A stretch of DNA of 64,000 bases. Source: CAZGOM01 sp964542875 (lineage in GTDB: Bacteria; Planctomycetota; Phycisphaerae; Phycisphaerales; Phycisphaeraceae). The position numbers and the translations under genes are program-made. The notes beneath the pieces were generated by a model that ran no database searches, was not told the DNA's origin, and worked only from the letters and a program-made list of their open reading frames with translations. This document shows positions 50,060 to 57,773 of this stretch, in pieces. Location of the stretch: contig CAZIWA010000001.1 of NCBI GenBank assembly GCA_964542875.1, positions 50,780 to 114,779 of the forward strand. The letters run 5' to 3'. Numbering within the stretch: position 1 is the first letter of the stretch; every line of letters starts with the position of its first letter.

Positions 50060-50231
50060 GTGAAGAGTTGGAAAGTGAAGATTGGCGAGGAGTGTGGATG
50101 GGTTGGTGGTGTTTGAGGGTGGGCGCAGGTACCAGGATTTGGGAAAAGCATTGAGATTCCGAGGGAGCCGCAGACGGCAGCCCCAGGCACCCCGTCCGAA
50201 TGCTTTAGTCCTTGATGGGAAGCCAGGTGAG

Positions 50232-50260
50232 TTGACTTTTTGGGGGTGAGGGGCCAAAAT
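50232..50260 (+). promoter_or_regulatory. Candidate sigma-70-type promoter for tRNA-Cys
   Basis: TTGACT (50232-50237) and CAAAAT (50255-50260) are 17 bp apart and end 12 bp before the tRNA, as expected for a tRNA promoter. Confidence 0.55.
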
Positions 50261-50272
50261 GTCGTGTTCCAC

Positions 50273-50355
50273 GCTCGGATGCCAGAGTGGACTAATGGGG
50301 CGGATTGCAAATCCGCAGCAGCAATGCTTCGTGGGTTCGAATCCCACTCCGAGCT
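50273..50355 (+). tRNA. tRNA-Cys (GCA) with a long variable arm
   Basis: Acceptor GCTCGGA (50273-50279) pairs with TCCGAGC (50348-50354), with discriminator U at 50355 as cysteinyl-tRNA synthetase requires. The D stem is 3 bp (CCA/TGG). Anticodon stem GCGGA/TCCGC encloses TTGCAAA, anticodon GCA at 50307-50309. T stem GTGGG/CCCAC encloses TTCGAAT. The variable region (50317-50330) is 14 nt and folds as AGCA-GCAA-TGCT, a class II-like arm, whereas tRNA-Cys is normally class I. CCA is not encoded. Confidence 0.9.
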
Positions 50356-50492
50356 GTTCAAACTCTCCGCTGTCGTGACCGGTCGGTTGGTGTCGTCCAG
50401 GTCGAGCTTTACGGGGCCTGGATAAACGGTTTGACGCTCTGCGGGCGGGTTTGTGGCTAATCGCCCGAGCGACACCGACCGGCAGGAACGAG

Positions 50493-51434
50493 ATGATTCC
50501 AAAAGAACAGACCCGAGGCCCTTCGCAGGGTTTTTTGTATTTGCCCCCTTACCGGGTGCAAGGCATTTCCATTGCAGGTGAAGAGACGGCGATCGCCATC
50601 CCTGAGCTGGATGTGTGCTTTGATATCGGCCGATGCCCGAGGGTGGCGCTGACGAGCCCGATCATTGCGCTTTCGCACGGGCACATGGATCACTCGGCGG
50701 GGCTGGCGTATTACTACTCGCAGCGGCACTTTCAAGGGATGAGCACGGGGAACATCGTGTGCCACCCGGCGCTGGAGCAGCCGATCACGAACATCATGCG
50801 GGCGTGGGTGGACCTGGAGGCGCAAAAGACGCCTTACAAGGTGACGCCGCTGGCGCCGGAGTCTTCGATCGAGGTGAAGAACCACATTCATCTGAAGGCC
50901 TTTGAGGTGGACCACCGGGTGCCGTCGCTGGGGTATGTGATTTTCGAGAAGCGGAGCAAGCTGCGTGCGGACCTGATGGGGATGCCGCAGGAAAAGCTGA
51001 TCGAGCTGAAGAAAAAAGGCGAAGCGGTGTCGGTGATCCATGAGATTCCGCTGGTGGCGTTTACGGGGGATACGTCCTACGGGAAGCATTTGATGCGGCC
51101 TGAGGTGCTGGACGCGAAGATCCTGATCGCCGAGTGCACGTTTCTGGAGGCGGGGCATCGCAGCCGTGCGGGCGTGGGCAAGCACATGCACCTGGACGAC
51201 ATTCTTGAGCTTTTGTCGCACTCGAAGGCCGAGGCTGTGGTGCTGACGCACTTTTCGCGCAGGACGCACCTGGGGGATGCGAGGAAGCAGATCACCAGCG
51301 TGCTGCCGGAAGCGTGGCGCGAGAAGGTGTTTTTGCTGATGGACAACAAGACGAACCGTGCGCGGTATCAGACGCAGCAGGAGACGGGTCAGGGGCCGCC
51401 GGCGCAGGTGGATGAAGAGGGGTCCGGGGTCTAG
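50493..51434 (+). CDS. Metallo-beta-lactamase-fold hydrolase, RNase Z-like
   Basis: A 313-residue metal-dependent hydrolase; ATG 50493 is preferred because AGGAACG lies upstream. The metal site H62-x-H64-x-D66-H67 is in LSHGHMDHSAGL. Further ligands are probably the Asp of AFTGDTSYG and the His of VLTHFSRRTHLGD, whose THFSxR form matches tRNase Z proteins. ECTFLEAGHRSRAGVGKHMH is also RNase Z-like. It begins 137 bp after tRNA-Cys; since the tRNA lacks an encoded CCA, 3' processing by RNase Z would be needed, but a causal link is inference. Confidence 0.82.
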   Translation: MIPKEQTRGPSQGFLYLPPYRVQGISIAGEETAIAIPELDVCFDIGRCPRVALTSPIIALSHGHMDHSAGLAYYYSQRHFQGMSTGNIVCHPALEQPITNIMRAWVDLEAQKTPYKVTPLAPESSIEVKNHIHLKAFEVDHRVPSLGYVIFEKRSKLRADLMGMPQEKLIELKKKGEAVSVIHEIPLVAFTGDTSYGKHLMRPEVLDAKILIAECTFLEAGHRSRAGVGKHMHLDDILELLSHSKAEAVVLTHFSRRTHLGDARKQITSVLPEAWREKVFLLMDNKTNRARYQTQQETGQGPPAQVDEEGSGV

Positions 51435-51448
51435 GGTCTGGTCGGAGG
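51420..51448. repeat. Dispersed repeat, GGGGTCTAGGGTCTGGTC family
   Basis: GGGTCCGGGGTCTAGGGTCT followed by GGTCGGAGG. Related copies lie at 5815-5840, 12922-12957, 33693-33713 and 55278-55314, all at the 3' ends or just outside genes. Confidence 0.6.
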
Positions 51449-51480
51449 GAGGAGAGATTCCGAGCGGGGTGGGTTTATGT

Positions 51481-51538
51481 GGGGTGTTTGGGGCCGTGAT
51501 GGTGGGCCTCGAAGACTCGGCTCACCCTACGTAAGAGT
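51481..51538. repeat. Dispersed repeat, GGTGGGCCTCGA family (second copy)
   Basis: GGGGTGTTTGGGGCCGTGAT followed by GGTGGGCCTCGAAGACTCGG and CTCACCCTAC. It matches 10533-10589 and lies 42 bp before groES. Confidence 0.6.
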
Positions 51539-51579
51539 GTGTTTAACCTGGTTTTTCTGTTGGGAGTTAAGATACGGAC

Positions 51580-51903
51580 ATGAGCGAGAATCAATCGAGC
51601 AAGAATGCGGCGCTGGAGACGGTGGAACCGATCGGCAAGCGGGTTTTGATCCGGAAGGATGAAGACAAGAAGCAGACCAAGTCCGGGATTCACCTGCCGG
51701 ACAAGATCGAGATTCCAACGTTGACGGGGCGCGTGGTGGCGGTGTCGGCGGAAGTATCCAATGACTCCAACTATCCCATTGAGCAGTATGACCGCGTGCT
51801 GTTTAACCCCAAGGATGCGATTCCGGTGGACTTTGAAGGGGACAATCGTTTGTTTGTGGTGCCGATCGAAAACATCGTGGCGGTGTTCCGCAAAGCGAAG
51901 TAA
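51580..51903 (+). CDS. GroES-family co-chaperonin
   Basis: A 107-residue protein of the Cpn10 fold: EPIGKRVLIRKDEDKKQTKS starts the barrel, GIHLPDKIEIPTLTGRVVAV holds the mobile loop in shortened, altered form, and YDRVLFNPKDAIPVDFEGD and LFVVPIENIVAVF close it. The standard GroES mobile loop (GGIVL-type hydrophobic tip) reads SGIHLP. No groEL is adjacent, so this is an orphan or a divergent paralogue of the main groES. The capped complex would be cytoplasmic. Confidence 0.85.
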   Translation: MSENQSSKNAALETVEPIGKRVLIRKDEDKKQTKSGIHLPDKIEIPTLTGRVVAVSAEVSNDSNYPIEQYDRVLFNPKDAIPVDFEGDNRLFVVPIENIVAVFRKAK

Positions 51904-52053
51904 GTGGAGAAGTGGGGAAGAAGTGGTGAGTGGCCAGTGGCCCGAGGTTCAAGAAGATGGAAGAATGTTGGAGTTGTCCGGGTGCGTTGGCCGCAAGGAG
52001 CTGCGGAGTACGCGGATTGAAGAATCACTCACTACTAGCCGCTGATAGCCACC

Positions 52054-53361
52054 ATGATTGATGCCATTGCGATTGAGCCGATCAAGAGTTTCGCCAAGAG
52101 CGTGCGTCCGCCTGGCTCTAAGAGCCTGACGAACCGGGCGCTGCTGCTGGCTGCGTTGGCGGACGGGGAATCTGTGCTGCTGGGGCCGCTGTTGGCGGAT
52201 GATTCACGGCAGATGCTGGGTGCGCTGCAGACGCTGGGTTTTGCGCCGGAGCTGTCTGCGGATGGGCGGCAGGTGAAGGTGAAGGGTTTGGCGGGGAAGT
52301 TTCCCGAGACGCCCACGAGCCCGGTGCGGCTGCATCTGGGCAACGCGGGGACGGCGTATCGATTTTTGACGGCGGCGTTGACGGCAGGGTCCGGGGTGTA
52401 TGACCTGGACGGGATTCCGCGGATGCGGGAGAGGCCGGTGGGGCAGTTGGTGGATGCGCTGCGGGTGATCGGCGCGCGGGTGCAGTATCTGGGGAATGAA
52501 GGGTTTCCGCCGCTGCGTGTGGCGGGGGGGAAGATCAAGGGCGGGGCTCTGACGATGGAGCCGACGCTTTCGAGCCAGTACATCAGTGCGCTTTTGCAGG
52601 CGGCGCCTTACTTTGAGCAGGGGCTGACGCTGAATTTCCATGGGCCGGTGACGAGCCGGCCGTATGTGGAGATGACACTTGCCCTGATGGCCCGGTTTGG
52701 CGTGAATGCGACGGTGGACAGTGCGTTTACGAGCGTGCGGGTGGAGCCGGGCTGCTACAAGGCGATCAGCTATCCGGTGGAGCCGGATGCCTCCAACGCG
52801 AGCTACTTTCTGGCCGCGGGGGCGGTGGTGCCGGGGAGCAAGATCACGATCGAAGGCCTGGGCAAGAAGAGCCTGCAGGGTGATGTGGGCTTCGCCGACG
52901 TGCTCTACAAGATGGGCGCGGGGCTGGTGTTCGGCGATGATTTCATCACGGTGATGGCGCCGGAAAACGGGAAGAAGCTCAAGGGCATCGATATCGATTT
53001 GAACGACATGCCGGACATGGCGCAGACACTGGCGTGCGTGGCGGTGCTGGCCGACGGGCCGACGTACATCCGGAATATCGGGAACCTGCGGGTGAAGGAA
53101 ACGGACCGGCTGGAGGCGCTGCGCGTGGAGCTGACGAAGCTGGGCGCGAAGGCGACGATCGACGGGGATGATCTGGAGATCGAGCCGCCTAGCGGGGGGA
53201 AGATTACGCCGGCGGCGATCGACACCTACAATGATCACCGTATGGCGATGAGCTTCGCCGTGATCGGTCTGGCCCGGCAGGGCGTGACGATCAATGATCC
53301 CAAGTGCGTGGACAAGACTTTTCCGGACTACTTTGAGTTTCTCAGACGGCTGTCCACGTAA
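52054..53361 (+). CDS. aroA: 3-phosphoshikimate 1-carboxyvinyltransferase (EPSP synthase)
   Basis: A 435-residue enzyme joining shikimate-3-phosphate and phosphoenolpyruvate in chorismate synthesis. Landmarks are PPGSKSLTNRALLLAALADG, LGNAGTAYRFLTAAL, SSQYISALLQAAPY, DLNDMPDMAQTLA, VKETDRLEALRVELTKLGA and DTYNDHRMAMSFA. In the GNAGTAMRP loop of E. coli AroA, Met-Arg-Pro is Tyr-Arg-Phe here, a variation seen in other phyla. It is followed 27 bp later by the ABC exporter in the same direction. Confidence 0.96.
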   Translation: MIDAIAIEPIKSFAKSVRPPGSKSLTNRALLLAALADGESVLLGPLLADDSRQMLGALQTLGFAPELSADGRQVKVKGLAGKFPETPTSPVRLHLGNAGTAYRFLTAALTAGSGVYDLDGIPRMRERPVGQLVDALRVIGARVQYLGNEGFPPLRVAGGKIKGGALTMEPTLSSQYISALLQAAPYFEQGLTLNFHGPVTSRPYVEMTLALMARFGVNATVDSAFTSVRVEPGCYKAISYPVEPDASNASYFLAAGAVVPGSKITIEGLGKKSLQGDVGFADVLYKMGAGLVFGDDFITVMAPENGKKLKGIDIDLNDMPDMAQTLACVAVLADGPTYIRNIGNLRVKETDRLEALRVELTKLGAKATIDGDDLEIEPPSGGKITPAAIDTYNDHRMAMSFAVIGLARQGVTINDPKCVDKTFPDYFEFLRRLST

Positions 53362-53388
53362 GCCGATGAGATGTGGACCCCATAGGAC

Positions 53389-55269
53389 ATGAAGAACGAT
53401 CCGTTCTGGCGCTCTGCGAAGATCCTCCTGCGCTATCGCAAGGATATCGGTTTGGCCTCGCTTGGCGCGCTGATTTCCGCGGCGAGCTTCGGCGCAGGGC
53501 TGACGCTGATGCTGCCGGTGATTTCGCTGATGTTCGGGAACAAGTCGGAGGGGTCCCGCGGGGCGAGGCAGTTGATCGAGGAATACCTGGCCAAGCATGA
53601 CGGCTCCACGCCGGGGACTGCGATTGCGCATTGGAAGGTGAGCCTTCTGCAGACGCTGCACGATGTTTTGCCGGTGAGCCCGTTCAACAGCTTCCTGTGC
53701 ATCGTGGCGGTGATCGCGCTGTTGACGCTGGTGGGCAGCCTGGGCCGGTACCTGCATGAACTGACGACGGTGACGCTGGTGTACAAAGCCAGCCAGTATT
53801 GGCGGCAGCAGATGTTCAACCGGATCATCCACGCGCCGATGGCGACTGTGCAGAAAGCGGGATCGTCGGACTACATCAGCCGATTGATTACGGATTCCAA
53901 TACGCTGGCGACGGGTTACCGGGCGATTCTCGGCAAGGCGCTGGGTGAGATCCTCAAGGGCGCGGCCGGACTGATGGCGGCGTTTTTCGTGGATTGGAAA
54001 ATCGCGCTGATGGCGTGCGTGGGGATTCCGATCATCGGCATCCTGCTGCGAAAATTCTCCAAGAAGATCCGGCGCGCCAGCAAAGAGGCGCTGATGATGT
54101 ACGCCCGGATGATCGCGACGATCAAGGAATCCGTGGGCGGCATTTCAGTGGTGAAAGTCCACGGGGCCGAAGGGTATGAACGCAGGCGCTTTGCCAGGCG
54201 CAACCGGGAACTGGTTGAACGGCAGATGAAAATCCGGCGGACCAAGGCGCTGGCTTCGCCCCTGGTGGACACGCTGGGGCTGTTTGGCGTGATGGGGCTG
54301 GCGTGTGTCGCGGCGTACATGATTTTTGAAAAAGGCCTGGAGCCGGAAAACTTCATCACGGTGCTGGTGTGCCTGGCGGGTGCGGCGTCCTGCCTGAAGC
54401 CGCTTTCGCAATTGAACTCGGAAATCGGTGAAGCAGGCGCGGCGGCGCAGCGGATTTACGAAGTGGTGGAAGCGCCGATGGAGCCCACGGGCAAGGATCG
54501 GGCGGCGCTGCCGGAACTGCCGAGGCATTCGAAGGAAATCCGGTTTGAAGATGTGGTGTTCCGGTACCCCGGCGCGGACCGGAATGCCGTGGATGGGCTG
54601 AACCTGGTGGTGCCGTTTGGCACGACGGTGGCCATCGTGGGTCCTAACGGGTCGGGCAAATCAACGCTGATCAACATGGTGGTGCGGCTGGCGGAGCCGA
54701 CCGCAGGCAAAGTGACGATCGACGGGCACAACATCACCGAAGTGGATATGCGCACGCTGCGGGCGCAGGCGGCGGTGGTGACGCAGACGAGCGTGCTTTT
54801 TGAAGGGACGATCGCGCAGAATATTTCCTACGGCGTGCTGGTGCCGGATATGGCGCGGACAATCGAAGCCGCAAAGGCCGGGTACGCGGATGAGTTTATT
54901 TCCGTGCTGCCTGAGGGATATCAGGCGAAGCTGGGCGAAGACGGCGTGGGGCTATCGGGCGGGCAGAAGCAGCGAATCTGCATTGCGCGGGCGATTTTGC
55001 GTGATCCGGCGATTTTGATCCTGGATGAAGCGACGAGCCAGATCGATGCGGATTCAGAGGCGAAGATCACGGCAGCGCTGAGGACGTTCCGGCAGGGTCG
55101 GACGGTGTTTGTGATTGCGCACCGGCTGAGCACGGTGGTGGATGCTGACATGATCGTGGTGATGGACCAGGGGAAGATCGTGGCGCAGGGGACGCATATG
55201 GAGTTGATGGGCGGGAGTCCGCTGTACCAGAAGCTGGCGAAGAGCCAGTTGTTTTCGGTGGATGGGTGA
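53389..55269 (+). CDS. MsbA-like ABC transporter, fused permease and ATPase
   Basis: A 626-residue half-transporter. The membrane domain (to ~360) has six helices and an extra ~50-residue outward loop near 50-100 (KSEGSRGARQLIEEYLAKHD). The ATPase domain has Walker A GPNGSGKST, Q-loop VVTQTSVLFEG, signature LSGGQKQR, Walker B ILILDEATSQID and the H-loop AHRLST. It likely works as a homodimer exporting lipid or a glycolipid; MsbA-type lipid A export fits the presence of lpxA but is inference. Confidence 0.93.
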   Translation: MKNDPFWRSAKILLRYRKDIGLASLGALISAASFGAGLTLMLPVISLMFGNKSEGSRGARQLIEEYLAKHDGSTPGTAIAHWKVSLLQTLHDVLPVSPFNSFLCIVAVIALLTLVGSLGRYLHELTTVTLVYKASQYWRQQMFNRIIHAPMATVQKAGSSDYISRLITDSNTLATGYRAILGKALGEILKGAAGLMAAFFVDWKIALMACVGIPIIGILLRKFSKKIRRASKEALMMYARMIATIKESVGGISVVKVHGAEGYERRRFARRNRELVERQMKIRRTKALASPLVDTLGLFGVMGLACVAAYMIFEKGLEPENFITVLVCLAGAASCLKPLSQLNSEIGEAGAAAQRIYEVVEAPMEPTGKDRAALPELPRHSKEIRFEDVVFRYPGADRNAVDGLNLVVPFGTTVAIVGPNGSGKSTLINMVVRLAEPTAGKVTIDGHNITEVDMRTLRAQAAVVTQTSVLFEGTIAQNISYGVLVPDMARTIEAAKAGYADEFISVLPEGYQAKLGEDGVGLSGGQKQRICIARAILRDPAILILDEATSQIDADSEAKITAALRTFRQGRTVFVIAHRLSTVVDADMIVVMDQGKIVAQGTHMELMGGSPLYQKLAKSQLFSVDG

Positions 55270-55277
55270 GGGGGGGA

Positions 55278-55314
55278 GGAAGGGGCTGGGGGCTAGGGGC
55301 TGGGGTCTGGTCAG
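55278..55314. repeat. Dispersed repeat, GGGGCTAGGGGCTGGGGTCT family
   Basis: AGGAAGGGGCTGGGGGCTAG followed by GGGCTGGGGTCTGGTCAG. It closely matches 12921-12957 and continues into the ACACGATTTACAAGATTTG element, so two repeat families are joined here. Confidence 0.65.
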
Positions 55315-55317
55315 AGT

Positions 55318-55527
55318 TTTTGTTTTTGATGATGGGGTTGGAGCAGATTTTTAACACGATTTACAAGATTTGNNNNNNNNNNNNNNNNNNNNNNNNNNNN
55401 NNNNNNNNNNNNNNNNNNNNNNNNNNNNNNNNNNNNNNNNNNNNNNNNNNNNNNNNNNNNNNNNNNNNNNNNTTTTGTTTTTGATGATGGGGTTGGAGCA
55501 GATTTTTAACACGATTTACAAGATTTG
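55318..55527. other. Assembly gap (100 N) flanked by identical 55-bp sequences
   Basis: Bases 55373-55472 are N. The 55 bases before (55318-55372) and after (55473-55527) are identical and end in ACACGATTTACAAGATTTG. An exact 55-base overlap at contig ends suggests a k-mer break in the assembly, so the true gap may be zero, negative or a repeat array of unknown size. Confidence 0.95.
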
Positions 55528-55656
55528 TCGGATTTACATGCTTGGTTTTTGGGTGGCGGGGGCGGGTGAGTTGTGCGGGGGATGAGGGGGATTTTTTTGA
55601 TTGGGTGAAGAGAGTGGGGGGTAGGGGTTGGTTGGGTGGTGATGGTGGTTTGATGT

Positions 55657-55690
55657 GAAAAAGCACGGCTTAGTGGGCCGTGCTTTTGGG
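55657..55690. terminator. Terminator at the end of the fourth PhyH gene
   Basis: AAAAGCACGGC (55659-55669) and GCCGTGCTTTT (55677-55687) form a perfect 11-bp stem with a 7-base loop and A/T flanks, usable in either direction. It lies 25 bp beyond the PhyH stop. Confidence 0.85.
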
Positions 55691-55711
55691 TGGATTGGGT
55701 TGTGGGGGTGA

Positions 55712-56527
55712 TCAGGCTTCGTAACTGGAGAAGGTGGTGCCGCAGGGGCCGCCGCCGGTGATGCGTTCGCGTTCGGCGATGGAGCGGTCGGGGCGGTAGA
55801 GGGGGTGGTAGCCTGCGGAGAGTCCTTTGGCGGTTTCGGGGACGTAGTGGAAGATGAGTGAGCGGCGCCACTGGGTGGGGTGGCTGTTGGGGGTGGAGCC
55901 GTGGATGACGCGGCCGTTGAAGAAGAGGACGTCGCCGGGCTGCATGGCGGCGGGGATGGGGTCGTGGCCTTGCGGGGGGCGTACGAGGTGGGTGGTGAAG
56001 CTCATGGAGGAATCGGCGAGGTCTGGGCAGGCGATGTCCTGGCGGTGAGTTTTGGGTGAGACGAAGAGTCCGCCGTTTTCGGGGAGGGAGGGGTCGACGG
56101 CGACCCAGGCGGCGACGCAGTCTCCGCCCAGGGTTTTGAGGTAGTAGTCGTCCTGGTGGAAGGCCTGGCCGCGTGCACCGGTGGGCTTGAAGTAGTACAT
56201 GCTTTGGGCGGCGAGGGGGTCCTGGCCGAGGATGCCGCGGAGGACGTCGATGACGCGGGCGTCGAGCAGATAGTCGAGGATTTCGGGCATGAACCGGTGG
56301 GGGTGCATGACGCGGGGGTAGCGTTTCAAGGGGTCTTCGGCGAGGGTGGCGGTGAGGTCGGGCTGCCAGTAGACGGGGATGGGTTTACCGGCGTCGGCCA
56401 TGTCTTCAAAGATCTGCTTGATCTTGGAAATGTCCGCAGGGGAGAAGAGGGAGCGGACGATGAGGTAGCCTTCGGAGTGGTAGAACTCGATCTGCTCGCG
56501 GGTGATGGGGTAGCTGGCGACGGTCAT
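55712..56527 (-). CDS. Phytanoyl-CoA dioxygenase (PhyH) family protein
   Basis: A 271-residue Fe(II)/2-oxoglutarate oxygenase. Iron ligands are H124-x-D126 (QAFHQDDYYL) and H209 (GRVIHGSTPN); R221 or R222 (QWRRSLIF) is the likely 2-oxoglutarate ligand. The N-terminus ITREQIEFYHSEGYLIVRS is standard. The C-terminal tail (GYHPLYRPDRSIAERERITG) is longer than in the other three copies. It is divergent from an AraC regulator. Substrate unknown. Confidence 0.92.
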   Translation of the reverse strand: MTVASYPITREQIEFYHSEGYLIVRSLFSPADISKIKQIFEDMADAGKPIPVYWQPDLTATLAEDPLKRYPRVMHPHRFMPEILDYLLDARVIDVLRGILGQDPLAAQSMYYFKPTGARGQAFHQDDYYLKTLGGDCVAAWVAVDPSLPENGGLFVSPKTHRQDIACPDLADSSMSFTTHLVRPPQGHDPIPAAMQPGDVLFFNGRVIHGSTPNSHPTQWRRSLIFHYVPETAKGLSAGYHPLYRPDRSIAERERITGGGPCGTTFSSYEA

Positions 56528-56570
56528 GGATGGATTCCTTGGATGGAGGCTGTTGGCGTTGAGGTCCGGC

Positions 56571-56610
56571 AGAAGGGGGACAGGTCCCGTAAAGAAGGAG
56601 ACCAGTCCCG
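56571..56610. repeat. GGGGGACAGGTCCC-family repeat in the PhyH/AraC control region
   Basis: AGAAGGGGGACAGGTCCCGT followed by AAAGAAGGAGACCAGTCCCG. It is related to 48169-48205. Here it occupies most of the spacer between the divergent PhyH and AraC starts and so may carry or disturb their control sites. Confidence 0.5.
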
Positions 56611-56653
56611 GAAGCTGACGGGATAAGTGTCGCGCCGAAGGGGGGAATTGGGA

Positions 56654-57616
56654 ATGGACCGGGCGTTCAAAAAGATGGATAATCCAATCATGGAGAATAT
56701 GACGGTTTCAAAACCCATGGAGGCGATTGCGGCGATTCACCGGTCCGGGCACTTTTCCAAGGCGCCGCGGCACTACACCAAGCGTCAGTTGCCCATGGAC
56801 TATCTTGTCTGGATGGTGGTCGACGGGAAAGGGTTTGTGCGGGAGGGGGGCAAGCCTGAGGTGGAGATGGGGCCTGGGGATATCGCGGTGCTGTGTCCGG
56901 GAGTGGAGCAGGAGTATTGGTCGGATTCAAAGACGCCGTGGGACATTTTCTGGGTGCATTTTGATGGGCCGCTTTGCGTGCAGCTTGTGGGGGAGATCCG
57001 GAAGTTCGGCGGGCCGACGGTGCATGTGGGGGTGGACCCGAAATTACGGGAGCGGTTTCTGGAATTGGTGCTGATGCATGAGGCGGGCGGGGTGGGGCTG
57101 CACCCGCGGGTGGATTGCGAACTGCTGGGGCTGCTGGCACAGATTCTGCAGCGGTTGCAACGGCTGGCGGCGACAGGGAGCGATGTGCGGCTGGACACGG
57201 GACGGGTGGAGGCGTGGATCCAGGAGCGGCTGACGCAGAGGATCACGCTGGCGGAGATGGCGCGGCATGCGCATTTGTCGCCGGCGCACTTTTGCCGGTT
57301 GTTTCGCGCGGCGTATGGGGAGAGCCCGATGCACTATGTGATCCGGCTGCGCATGGGGCGTGCGTGCCACTTTTTGCGGGAGACCAACTCCAAGGTGGCG
57401 GACATCGCGCAAGCCGTGGGGTATGGGGACCCGTATTACTTTTCGAGATTGTTTGCGAAGTTCGTGGGGGTGAGCCCGAGGCAGTTTCGCCAGGGGAAGG
57501 GGAGCTATCAGACGCTGGAGCGGAGAGTGGCGACGTGGGAGGTGACGTTTGACGATATTTTTCAGGGGACGGTGCTCAGCGAGGGGCGGCCGATCGCGGT
57601 GGACAGGGAGAGATGA
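56654..57616 (+). CDS. AraC-family transcriptional regulator
   Basis: A 320-residue regulator. ATG 56654 is preferred over the GTG at 56627 because a GGGGGG stretch lies upstream; ATG 56675 is also possible. The N-terminal AraC-binding/cupin domain includes LPMDYLVWMVVDGKGFVREG, MGPGDIAVLCPGV and WDIFWVHFDGP. The HTH pair is ITLAEMARHAHLSPAHFCRL and SKVADIAQAVGYGDPYYFSR, ending GVSPRQFRQ. A C-terminal extension of ~40 residues follows. It is divergent from the PhyH gene at 56527. Confidence 0.92.
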   Translation: MDRAFKKMDNPIMENMTVSKPMEAIAAIHRSGHFSKAPRHYTKRQLPMDYLVWMVVDGKGFVREGGKPEVEMGPGDIAVLCPGVEQEYWSDSKTPWDIFWVHFDGPLCVQLVGEIRKFGGPTVHVGVDPKLRERFLELVLMHEAGGVGLHPRVDCELLGLLAQILQRLQRLAATGSDVRLDTGRVEAWIQERLTQRITLAEMARHAHLSPAHFCRLFRAAYGESPMHYVIRLRMGRACHFLRETNSKVADIAQAVGYGDPYYFSRLFAKFVGVSPRQFRQGKGSYQTLERRVATWEVTFDDIFQGTVLSEGRPIAVDRER

Positions 57617-57700
57617 AGAAAGGTAAAAGGGACAAGGTATAAGGTAAAAGGACGGAAAGATTGGGGAGTTGGATCGTTACGGGTTGTATTGGCGCTTGCC
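57613..57700. repeat. Mosaic of AAGGTAAAAGG element and truncated GTTAC block
   Basis: GAAAGGTAAAAGGGACAAGG and TATAAGGTAAAAGGAC (57616-57650) match the 53-bp tandem repeat core at 39.6 kb. The GTTACGGGTTG...GGCGC block follows at 57676-57700. The same order of blocks occurs at 63838-63936. Confidence 0.7.
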
Positions 57701-57773
57701 GTAAGTTTTCGGGGGGAGATGTAGGGCAATCGCGCTTGGATGAAAACGGTCGGATCATGTGACGTTCTTGTTT

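Larger units (their letters stand above)
49752..50231. other. Gene-free spacer with repeat elements before tRNA-Cys
   Basis: Between the hflX start and the tRNA promoter I see no gene. It contains the ACACGATTTACAAGATTTG element (49918-49970), the CCGCGAAGGCGCGAAGACGC element (50024-50059) and a G/C-rich stretch around 50155-50200 (CCGAGGGAGCCGCAGACGGC). Confidence 0.6.

Noticed and set aside
50451..50492. Upstream GTG start for the RNase Z-like gene
   Set aside because: The extra 14 residues (MWLIARATPTGRNE) have no family similarity, and an AGGA ribosome site fits the ATG at 50493.
52054..53361. Glyphosate-insensitive (class II) EPSP synthase
   Set aside because: The GNAGTAYRF loop differs from E. 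coli, but similar variants occur in other phyla. Tolerance cannot be claimed from this residue alone.
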